From: Flaccisagitta enflata | Taxonomy: Eukaryota > Chaetognatha > Sagittoidea > Aphragmophora | Direction: 5' to 3' | NCBI GenBank assembly: GCA_965153355.1 | Contig: OZ231126.1 | Span: forward strand, 34,100,001 to 34,164,000 | Length of the DNA: 64,000 nt | Shown: one piece after another, positions 41,623 through 64,000 of the stretch | Position numbering within the stretch: position 1 is the first letter of the stretch | Layout of the letters: the number at the start of each line of letters is the position of its first letter | The notes under the pieces: model-generated | What the model was told of the DNA's origin: nothing | What the model saw: the letters and a program-made list of their open reading frames with translations, nothing else | Database searches by the model: none | Position numbers and translations under genes: made by a program

Positions 41623-42645
41623 ATTTTTGGGTTCTTATTGGCCCTCAAACGCTCCGCCTGGCCATTTATTGGTCTAAATCACTTCTAGAACTCACAACTG
41701 TATGAACCAGTAAAAAAGAAATGGTTGATTTGCCTAATTAATCAATTTTTTAAAAATTTTGATGTATTTTTTGTCATTTTTGGTCATTTTTGGTCATTAT
41801 TTCGACTTCTATGGGGCCTGTTTTAAATTCCAGGGCTTATTTTTTTGCAGTTATCGGCCCTTGCACTCCATTGAGCCTATATGATTGGAAAAATTGCCAT
41901 TAAGGGGAAAAAATTTCATTATTTTTCATTGAATTTTGAAAATGTGTAAAAAAATGCATTTTTAGGTCTTTTTTGGCCATTTTTGGGTTCTTATTAGCCC
42001 CCAAGCGCTCCCAATGGCCATTTATCGGTCTAGATCACTTCTAGAACTTACAACTGTATGAAGCAGTACAAAAAGTTGGGTTGATTTGCCTAATTAATCA
42101 ATTTTTTTAAATTTTGAAGCGTTTTTGTCATTTTTGGTCATTATTTCGACCTATATGAAGCCTGTTTTTAATTTCAGGGTTGAATTTTTTGCAGTTATCA
42201 GCCCCTTGCACTCCACTGAGCCAATATGAGTGGAAAAATTGCCCTAAAGAGGAAAAATTTTCATTATTTTTCATTAATTTTTTAGTATGCTTAAAACAGT
42301 TCATTTTTAGGGTCTTTTTTTGGCCATTTTTGAGTTCTTGACAGCCCCCTATCGCATTTACCGGCCATTTCTCGGCCTAGACCACTTCCATAAGTTACAA
42401 CTGTGTGAACCAGAAAAAGAAATTGGATTGATTTGCCAAAATAATCAATTTTTTGGAATTTTAAAGTGATTTTGTCATTTTTGGTCGTTTTTTCAACCTT
42501 TGCAGAGGTGGTGTTACTCGCAGGGGCCTCTGGGCGCCCAACTATGGTGCCTGAGGCCTTCCCCTAACTGTACCACAACTCCAATTTTACAGCCAGCCCC
42601 ATCGGAGACCATAGCCCTGATCTGAAACACCCCAATGTCGACACT

Positions 42646-42999
42646 GAAGAAAGTAGGTTGTTACCAGAGTGCTACCTGATGTCCCCGACCACCTAGGGAC
42701 ACTTTTCTCAAAAAAGAAATTGAGGAAGGATACTTACTATGTCATCTTATAAGGGTATTTCCTTGGCCCGGCGAATCCCGAATCTTACCGTATACGCGTA
42801 CTTGACGATTAATTTTCTTTTCCTGCCAGATACAGTATTGCATCAGAAATACGAGTTATCTAGACGTATAGTCCTACCAAAATTTTCATCGTGCTATCCA
42901 TGTGTCCAGAAAAGGTTTGCAAAAACTTAAAACTCTAAAAATATGCGCTTACATAGCACTAGCAATGATAGCATGAACATCGCACCTTTTCATGTTTTT
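42646..42999. other. No gene recognised
   Basis: Contains GGCCCGGCGAATCCCGAATC, which resembles GGCCCGGTGAATCTTGAATC near 34880, so a dispersed repeat is likely. No exon supported. Confidence 0.4.
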
Positions 43000-43223
43000 A
43001 GTTGCGGACACGCAACTCGAAAAGAGGCTTTGTCCGTTCACCGGTCCGTAGGTCCGTTAGTCTGTTGGTCCTTGGTGATCGAGATGAAAAGTGGAATAAC
43101 AAGCGTTTTAGATAAATGTGAATGCTTATGTGAAGGGGTGGGGACCGTGGGGTTGAGTTATGGATGAGGGTTGGACGCCCTTGCCCACCCGTACGCAACG
43201 ATATTGTGACCCCGCGTCACTTG
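43000..43223 (-). mobile_element. CAAGTGACGC-headed element with GTTGCG hairpin
   Basis: Plus-strand order: T-run, hairpin AGTTGCGGACACGCAACTC, GGCTTTGTCCGTTCACCGG tract, then GCCCACCCGTACGCAACG and ATTGTGACCCCGCGTCACTTG before a T-run. The distal head matches the fragment at 30655. It is a variant of the CAAGGCC architecture. Confidence 0.6.
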
Positions 43224-43497
43224 TTTTCCTAACACTAGCATCAATTGAGAATTGAGCCTCGTGACCTCGTTTCCTTTTTAGAGCCTGTTTGATTTCAAAA
43301 ACGCTGGCCAAGGAAAAAAACAGCAAATAAGACAAAGGAATCACCCCCCCCCCCGTCTTTGAAAGCATCGAGGTCATCGAGACAACCAAATCCAGCAAGG
43401 CTACCACGGCCACCCGCTACTGATGCCATCAAGGCCACGAAGGTGGTAAAGGCCTCCGAAGCCACAAAGGCCACTGTCGTTGTCAGCGCTTCTTTTT

Positions 43498-43773
43498 AGT
43501 CGCGTGCTACGCGACTCTACAACCCGCTTTGTCCGCCCGTCGGTCGGTTGGTCGGTCGGTCGGTCGGTCGGTCGGTCGGTCGGTCGGTCGGTCGGTCGGT
43601 CGGTCGGTCGGTCGGTCGGTCGGTCGGTCCCCGTTTTACTTTTTTATTCGTTTTACTTTTTTGACCTCATCACGCCTGCCCAAATGGTCTAGTGACCTCA
43701 AATACGGCCCCTGCCCACCCGCACGGCCCCTGCCCACCCGCACGCGACTTCGGCAGCCGTGTATCCGGCCTTG
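43498..43773 (-). mobile_element. CAAGGCC element (GTCGCG subfamily) with expanded (CGGT)n
   Basis: Plus-strand order: T-run, AGTCGCGTGCTACGCGACTC perfect hairpin, CTTTGTCCGCCCGTCGG, about 20 uninterrupted CGGT units (about 43548-43628), the CCTGCCCAAATGG block, a duplicated CGGCCCCTGCCCACCCGCA, GCAGCCGTGTATCCGGCC and TTG before T6. The best example of tetranucleotide expansion. Confidence 0.8.
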
Positions 43774-43882
43774 TTTTTTCGGAATCGGGAATTATTTGCT
43801 CTCTCTGAGAGATTTTCATCAGCATATAAAATATTTGGCAAATCGAGTTTTGGGAGGAAATTTATTATGATTCAACGATAAA

Positions 43883-44058
43883 CAAGGCCGGATACACGGC
43901 CAATACCAGTTGCGGACGGGTGGGCAGGGGCGGAAATGCGAGTTTTCACACTCTCCAACTCGATCACCATGACGGACGGACCAACGGACCAACGGACCAA
44001 CGGACGGACAGACGGACGGACGGACAAAGCCTCTTATAGAGTTGCGTGTCCGCAACTA
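43883..44058 (+). mobile_element. CAAGGCC element (GTTGCG subfamily)
   Basis: Nearly identical to 33138-33293: CAAGGCCGGATACACGGCCA head, GGACGGACCAACGGACC tract, GACAAAGCCTCTTATAGAG, hairpin GTTGCG-TGTC-CGCAAC and TAAAAA. High identity points to recent activity. Confidence 0.8.
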
Positions 44059-44264
44059 AAAACAAGGCTTTTTTTGCCATACAAATACAGTAGTTGTGGC
44101 AGCAGTTGTTGGCAGATGCTAATGTCGAAAGCGACAAAAATAAAGTAACGTTATCATCTCATTCCTGTTTGAAAAAAAAACTTAGTCCTTTTGTGCTTGT
44201 GCTTGGTTGGTTGCTTTTTAGGGAGTGTCTCCGTTACAGAGAATAACACAGAGGAGTGGAAGAA

Positions 44265-44382
44265 CAAGGCCAAGTAGGCCAATAAGGTTGCGCCGTGTGG
44301 ATCGTCGAAAGAATGCGTTACCAATAGACAGATCAACGGACACAGCCGGTTATAGAGGATTAGAGGTGCTTTGGTGCACATA
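44265..44382 (+). mobile_element. CAAGGCC element (GGTGC hairpin subfamily)
   Basis: CAAGGCCAAGTAGGCCAATA head, GGATCGTCGAAAGAATGCGT, GACAGATCAACGGACACAG, then GAGGTGCTTTGGTGCACATA and A-run. Related to 55990-56118 and 58781-58870. Confidence 0.65.
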
Positions 44383-44433
44383 AAAAGAGGAAGATGATGA
44401 GGTAAAAGGAGATGAAGGTAATCGAGCACGAGG

Positions 44434-44437
<4 letters not shown>

Positions 44438-44516
<79 letters not shown>

Positions 44517-44575
44517 AAAAAAAGAAAGAAAAAAAAAGAAAGAAAAAAAAAGAAAGAAAAAAAAGATAGAAAGAA
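44438..44575. repeat. (GAAA)n microsatellite
   Basis: About 80 bp of pure AAAG units followed by A-rich interrupted copies. Confidence 0.95.
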
Positions 44576-44580
44576 AATAG

Positions 44581-44640
44581 TCGCAAAAGCATTACATAGG
44601 CAGCGGTATCCGATGCCCCTATGTTAGTGATGTGAGAGTG
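44581..44640 (-). mobile_element. GGGCAGCGG foldback tail fragment
   Basis: AGTCGCAAAAGCATTACATA with GGCAGCGGTATCCGATGCCC is the complement of the one-sided tail of that family. Confidence 0.45.
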
Positions 44641-44666
44641 ATGTGAGAGTGATCTTGTATCTTTTT

Positions 44667-44856
44667 AGTCGCGTGCTACGCGACTCTTTGCCTGCTATGT
44701 CGGTCGCCGTCGGTCCGTCCGCGTTAGCTTTTTTTGGCGTTTTTGAGCGTTTTTTGCATTACTGCTCCTGCTTTTAGTTGTTTTATCTTTTGGTCTTTAG
44801 GTCTTTTAGTCTTTTAGTCTTCAAAACCGCACGCGACTTGTAACGCGATGGCCTTG
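44667..44856 (-). mobile_element. CAAGGCC element (GTCGCG subfamily), short
   Basis: Plus-strand order: T-run, AGTCGCGTGCTACGCGACTC, GTCGGTCGCCGTCGGTCC, TGCATTACTGCTCCTGC, GTCTTTTAG repeats, CGCACGCGACTTGTAACG and GGCCTTG. Confidence 0.7.
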
Positions 44857-45178
44857 TTAAATTTTAAGACGCACTTTTGCAATTTTGCCTGGTTGACTAA
44901 GCTCTTTTTGCGCACATCCTAGACCATTCCTCTCCAATCAGGATGTCAAACATGAAAATCTTTGGTTGGACGCGTTCAGAATATGAATCGTACTTTCCCC
45001 ATGGGTACAGTCTACTTTTCGAGACAGAGATTCTTTTAGCTTTAGCTAGGGCATGTCCCAACTAGTGTTCATCCACAAAAACCTTTCATGAAACTTTCTA
45101 GTCGCGGATTAGCGAATTTTTCAGAGGCTCCGTCAGTCCGTCAGTCGGTTCATCGGTCGGTGGGTCACACTCGAGCTG

Positions 45179-45182
<4 letters not shown>

Positions 45183-45245
<63 letters not shown>

Positions 45246-45256
45246 CCCCCCCCCGC
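45183..45256. repeat. (GT)n followed by poly-C
   Basis: GT run at about 45183-45242, then a C12 tract. Confidence 0.95.
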
Positions 45257-46012
45257 CTCAGATTTTCTTCCCCACAATGTGCCGCATCGCATTACAAAAT
45301 CTATGATTTTCTTCCCCTCAAAGCAATTAAACAGTATGTACACGCACTCGGCTGAGTAACAACCTTCTTTATAACAACGTTGAGGCTCAAAATGTAAAAA
45401 AAATAAGAACATTTCTAGCAACACCATCAGCCTCAGAAAATTAAGAATATAACAACATTTTAGCCTCAAGTCCAACCAATAACAACTTTTCTCTTAGATT
45501 TGCTATAATTTCTGTTGCGTTCAATTTTAACATGCGGCAGTTTCATAGAACAGTTGGCTTTTTCTACTGTATTTTAGTTATAACAATATTTTGTTCCTGA
45601 ATTGAATGGTTGTTCTCCTTTATTTCATTCCTACCCTAGATCCCTGTCATTCCAAAGAAAGCAGCGAAAGGAATAATGGTACAGACATCCTAATCAATTG
45701 TTACATTAGAAGATTGATGAGAAAAAAATAACAACAGTTTAGCAACGGTTTGAGCCTCATATCGTCTTTCAAATAACAACATTGAGCCTCAGAAAAAAAT
45801 AACCCGTTGTTACTCAGCCAAGAGGTTTAAATACTGCTAAAATGTGTTGTAGTAATCAGATACTACTTTTTGGAAATACAAAAAGTGTCTAATCTTCAAA
45901 AGATTTCCTTTTGTCTTCTATTCTAGTTTTTGATTTTCTTCCCCATTTCCAAACCCTTTTATTTTATTCCCCCCCAGGGGGGGGGAGGGAATACTCAACT
46001 TTATACACGCCT
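45243..46012. mobile_element. Relative of the hAT-like MITE at 6309, with an insertion
   Basis: Poly-C, CAGATTTTCTTCCCC, GCCGCATCGCATTAC and the far end GGGAATACTCAACTTTATAC...CGCCTG match features of 6309-6636. The left end is lost next to the GT run. A 470 bp inverted-repeat segment (45350-45819) interrupts it. Confidence 0.6.
45350..45819. mobile_element. GGCTGAGTAACAAC inverted-repeat element
   Basis: Ends GGCTGAGTAACAAC and GTTGTTACTCAGCC. Inner pairing includes TAACAACGTTGAGGCTCA with TGAGCCTCA motifs near 45780. Non-coding. Confidence 0.65.
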
Positions 46013-46036
46013 GGTCTTTTGTTTTTAAGACTTTTT

Positions 46037-46090
46037 CAGAGGGTAAGGGTTTGGGTTTGGGTTAGGGTCAGGGATAGGGTTGGGGATGGT
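46037..46090 (+). repeat. Short telomere-like G-rich patch
   Basis: GGGTTTGGGTTTGGGTTAGG and GGGATAGGG units over about 50 bp. Too short and irregular for a telomere. Confidence 0.5.
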
Positions 46091-47300
46091 TTTATTTCTT
46101 GTTCTTGTTCCTTTTTGCCGCTTGCGGAGTGTAGGCTCATTTGTGCGAGGGCACACGAACGAGCAGCAGAAACTCACATTTATTACTACTCTCAGTCAAA
46201 ACAAAGGAAGCGCATGAAATGTGGAACAAAGCAGAGACGGAGAGAGTCGCTTGTAATATTTTTTTCCTCATACTACGCGAAATGAAACCATGAGGAAGCT
46301 CTCCCCGAGAAGAAAAAGATAAATATTCTTAGGGTCGGAGTTTGGAGTTGAAGATTATGTAACGAAAACGAGCGGAGGTGAAAAAAAAGTTAACACTCGC
46401 TCTAACATATCTGAAGTGAATCAAGTACACTTTTTTTTTTATAAGAGACCAGTTTATAAGAGACATGAGCCTGAGATTTGCCGAGATTTTAAGAACAAAA
46501 TAAAAGAATACCCAGGTTGAGATTCAGCTTCAGCCATTTTCAAAAACAATTTTATTCAAGTTTCATATCTAAAAAGTGAATTTAATTCAAATTTTTCAGA
46601 AATATAGGTTTTTTATTTTTAAAAATAACTTCTTTTCTTAGTTTGCCTATGAAATCAGGCATTACATTGAAAAAAATATAACAATTATCAAGTTTAAGAT
46701 ACAACTGCTCTAAATTTTGAAAAAAAAATCTTTTGTTTCAGCCTTATTTTTCATTTATATCGGATCTATTATCCAGCCACAAGCACTTTCATGAGATGAA
46801 TTATCACCATGGACACTGGATATGTACATCTGTATTCCATAAAACCCTTGAAAGCACGATTTGATACGCTATTCACAAAAAAAAGGCGTGAAAATGAGGG
46901 TTTTTGATGAAATTCCGCTTACAAATTTTCTCACAGCATTATAGATTTAGTAGTATATACAGAGGATAATGCCGCATTCTTACTGTTTAGACCTTTTAAT
47001 CCCCCCTCAGGGTTCCCAGTTAGACACCCTTGCGATATCCAGGGCCAGTTCTTGTCCTCAACCTCAGGATAGATCAGTGAAGCCTCGTCTGTCGGTTGAC
47101 AAAAATTATTTGCATAATACGAGATGATCAGAGAAAAAATCGTTTTTCGCTGTTGGAAATCAATTCAACAGTCGCCGAAGCATTGATTTATCTTACAAGT
47201 GTTCCTGGGGGGGTAGTTCAACAAAAAAACCCGCTCATAGTCAACCTGAATAGGCGGAATTAGGTGTAATTGGTGTCTGATGACTGAGAAAAAAGGATTT
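46091..47300. other. No gene recognised
   Basis: AT-rich sequence without supportable exons. Confidence 0.45.
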
Positions 47301-47324
47301 CGAAAAAACTTTTTACCGCGGTTG

Positions 47325-47465
47325 AAATTCTACGATTCTCAAATGCAGCAAAATTTTGCATTTTCAAAAACATAGTTCTCTTCGTAATCGATTTTGGAAG
47401 AGAACTATGTTTTTCATTTTTTCATTTTTTCATTTTCTATGCAAATTTAGAATTTCAACCGGCCT
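47325..47465. repeat. Nested inverted repeat
   Basis: GCGGTTGAAATTCTA (47330s) pairs with TAGAATTTCAACCG near 47450. Inside it AAAACATAGTTCTCTTC pairs with GAAGAGAACTATGTTTT. A likely small foldback. Confidence 0.6.
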
Positions 47466-47925
47466 CATGTCAGAGCAGAAAAGGAGAATCTTTTGTTATT
47501 CAGCGGAATGACACAAAGACAAAGACAACTTTGAGTACCCAGAGCTGGGAGTGGTCCAGAAGTGCCCTATAATACTTGGGGAATACCAATTAACCAATTT
47601 ACAAATTGTTTCATTGATCAAATTTTTAAAAAATCCATTTTTAAGTGATAAATAGGGTATTTTTAGTGTTTTTAAGCATGAAATTATTTTGGCAACTTCA
47701 AAAATCCTCAGAAAATACTGGAAATACTTGGCATTGGTTTAAATGTACATAGTTTTACACTTGACAACAAATTTTGTGGGATGTCTCTGAGATTATAGTT
47801 GAAAAATTGCTTAAAAATTGCAAAATATTGGTTTTTTTACCATTTAGAGGCCTAAATTTAATATCAGAACTTAAAAAAAAAACGAAAAATCATGCCAACT
47901 CTAAGAAAGTAGGACACTGATGGAA

Positions 47926-48121
47926 CAAGGCCGGATACACGGCTACCCCAGTCGCGTGCGGTTGGGCAGGGGCTGTATTTGAGGTCACTTAATCATTTGG
48001 GCAGGAGCAGTGAAGCCAAAGACCGCAAAAAAAAAAAAAAAAGTAAAGTGTGATGGACCGACAGACGGACTGACCGACGGACCGACAAAGCGGGTTGTAG
48101 AGTCGTGTAGCACGCGACTAA
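47926..48121 (+). mobile_element. CAAGGCC element (GTCGCG subfamily), complete
   Basis: CAAGGCCGGATACACGGCTA, CCCCAGTCGCGTGCGG, TTTGAGGTCACTTAATCATT, GGGCAGGAGCAGTGAAGCC, A-run, GTAAAGTGTGATGGACC, GACGGACTGACCGACGG tract, GACAAAGCGGGTTGTAGAG, hairpin GTCGTG-TAGCA-CGCGAC, TAAAAA. Confidence 0.8.
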
Positions 48122-48302
48122 AAATTAAATTGAAATTACTGCATTGCTGCCCCTGCCCAGATTGGTATTACTTAATTGCCCCATCCCTTCCCGAGGCCCA
48201 ACCGAATGTGTCTGCCTCCTACAACTAGCCTCACTCAGCCCAACCTTACGCGACCAATATTGATCATAACTCTGATCTGATCTTGCTTCCTGTTTTCGTT
48301 CA

Positions 48303-48306
<4 letters not shown>

Positions 48307-48342
<36 letters not shown>
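48307..48342. repeat. (CT)n microsatellite
   Basis: Short CT run. Confidence 0.95.
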
Positions 48343-48346
<4 letters not shown>

Positions 48347-48545
48347 ACTCACTCCAGAGCGGGAAACCAAATTCGTGACGGACCGACCAGCAAAGCAGGA
48401 TCTAAATTCACGTGACCTCAATTAAAGATTTGCTCTTTTGTTCTGAAATCAAGCTTTTTTCATCGTCAGGTGGCCATTTTTTTTTATCGTCATCATTTCT
48501 AATTTCACGGAAAACATAAAAGATGAGTGAAGAAATAAAAGAAAA

Positions 48546-48940
<395 letters not shown>

Positions 48941-49004
48941 GTATTTTACATCATTTTGAATTAAGTTGATTGTCAGGTGAGGTCAGACAAGTACACGGAT
49001 AGAC

Positions 49005-49140
<136 letters not shown>

Positions 49141-49525
49141 AGACAATGAGGGTATTTCGAATCACTTGGACGGAGAATTGAAGGAAAAGTGATCCAAATT
49201 CGAAACGGAGAGATTCGATTTTCGGTTTAACATCTAATAGCCCAAGACGAACCGCTAGTAAAAATAACATAAGACTTGGACTTCCCACGAGGCTTATAAG
49301 GCTTATTAGGCCCCGCGGTAATAAGATAAATAAAAAAAGTTGTTATATTTCACAGGATCGAAAAATTGCAAAGAATCTGTTTGTTAATTGCGCTCATGAC
49401 TCAAGCATGGCACACGGACCAACATGAAAACTCAAATATTCTTACACATAAGCTAGCCACAGGCACGCATACAATTTAAGAACTGTAACCCTTAAAAAAG
49501 TGACTCAATTTTGTCTTACTTTTAG

Positions 49526-63167
<13,642 letters not shown>

Positions 63168-64000
63168 ATCTATCGATTGTTTTGTTTGCCGGTATCTGAC
63201 GAATGACCTTTTGTTTTTTAATGAATTTTTTTTCGCGTCATGCACTGGCTATTGCCGTGATTGATCTCACATTGCCCATTTGTGTAACCGCTTACTATGG
63301 ATCAAATGCCTTATCCCTTCGATTACATGATATTTTCTATGATAGTCTTATGTTTGCCTGGGGCTGATGGTGCAGCAATTTTGCACTTTTAAATCATATG
63401 TTCATATGTTTAATTGAATGCGTACAGACAGAAGATAGAAGATAGCAGATGGCAGATAGAAGCTTAGACAGCTTGGAAGCTGTGTAGCCAGTGACAAGTA
63501 GACTATACAAAACAATAATTGTGAATGAAACAGATATTTGATGTTGTCTATATTGATAACATGCAATAAGCTCAAAATATTGCTATTAACACCAACTAAG
63601 ATATTTCACAACCTCTGACTCTAAGAATATTCGCTCAGATGACTGTTACTGCATAGATGACCTTTACAGATAGATTACTGTGCGAACTTGCAAATATGTT
63701 GTAGGTAATGTCTGTCAGTCAGTTGGTCTTTCTGTCCGTCTGAAGGTCCATCACACAAATGTTGAGACCACGCAAAACTGCTGACTATGGCGTTTCACTT
63801 CATTGCTGTTACATCGCATGTTCTCCCTTATTCATTTTCATTCAATCGTTCATTCATCCATACATGATGCATTCATTCATTCATTCATTCATGATGTTCA
63901 GTCAACAAAAAAGGTTCATTCATACATTCTTAATCGGCGAGCTGCATGTATTGGCTATAACCTGGCCTTGCTATAGTTAAATGATCATGATATTGAAGCA
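63168..64000. other. 3' flank, no gene recognised
   Basis: Short GATAGAAGATAGCAGATGGCAG repeats near 63430 and ATTCATTC units near 63870-63890. No exon supported. Confidence 0.5.

Larger units (their letters stand above)
38546..42645. repeat. 4.1 kb inverted repeat built of ~350 bp monomers
   Basis: The left end TGTCGACACTGGGGTGTTTC and AGATCAGGGCTATGGTCTCC reappear inverted at the right end (42570-42645). Both arms consist of degenerate tandem monomers of about 350 bp marked by GGCTCAATGGAGTGCAAGGG (near 38980, 39325, 39683, 40435, 40520, 40808; inverted near 40893, 41165, 41485, 41865, 42202), CATACAGTTGTAAGTTCTAG and AATGACCAAAAATGAC. The centre is near 40860. The left arm is longer mainly because of the insertion at 39803-40235. 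No coding sequence. Confidence 0.8.

Noticed and set aside
43480-43870. SVGR-repeat frames
   Set aside because: Translation of the (CGGT)n tract of a CAAGGCC element.
46037-46090. Telomere or chromosome end
   Set aside because: Only about 50 bp of irregular GGGTTT/GGGTTAGG units with ordinary sequence on both sides.

Overview
The window is nuclear DNA of an intron-bearing eukaryote, most likely an invertebrate animal. It has GT-AG introns, low gene density, AT-rich sequence, long (CT)n/(GA)n microsatellites, many small DNA transposons, and animal-type coding modules (F5/8 type C and PWWP-like). No species can be named from the sequence alone. No bacterial operon, rRNA, CRISPR array or virus was seen.

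Layout. 1-5.7 kb holds an imperfect GTAAGTAT tandem array, dispersed repeats, a pair of opposed tRNA-like (SINE-like) sequences and microsatellites. 5.7-26.6 kb, minus strand, is one large gene or gene part built of nine tandem copies of a two-exon F5/8 type C (discoidin-like) module. Each module has a 90 nt exon and a 378-381 nt exon, all introns are phase 1, and the basic genomic period is about 1.75 kb. Modules 3-4-5 and 6-7-8 are two copies of one three-module block. Because the modules are near-identical, they give empty and filled sites for at least seven transposon insertions (hAT-like, Tc1/mariner-like, MULE-like and an unusual T-run-targeting family).

26.6-49.4 kb is a graveyard of nested non-autonomous elements. 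It contains a 4.26 kb long-terminal-inverted-repeat element split by further insertions, a 4.1 kb inverted repeat made of ~350 bp monomers, and many copies of two unusual element families. One family (here 'CAAGGCC elements') has a CAAGGCC head, a GGAC/GACC tetranucleotide tract and a terminal perfect hairpin abutting oligo-A. The other (here 'GGGCAGCGG foldbacks') has subterminal inverted arms around ~20 bp repeats plus a one-sided hairpin tail.

49.5-63.2 kb, plus strand, carries the last four recognisable exons of a gene whose product looks transposase-derived (DDE-like motifs in order), followed by an acidic region and a PWWP-like fold split by a 9 kb intron. Inside its introns lie an opposite-strand first exon (50.66-50.87 kb), a decayed coding relic with 15 bp repeats (54.6-55.0 kb), and the 3' part of a second plus-strand gene (57.37-59.16 kb). 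That last coding exon is interrupted by a 928 bp hAT-like element whose removal, leaving one target copy, leaves a continuous frame. The remainder is microsatellite or MITE DNA.

The main functional inference is a multi-module extracellular or ligand-binding protein on the minus strand and a possibly domesticated transposase/chromatin-reader gene on the plus strand. The main structural observation is how fully DNA elements have colonised the introns and, in one case, an exon.
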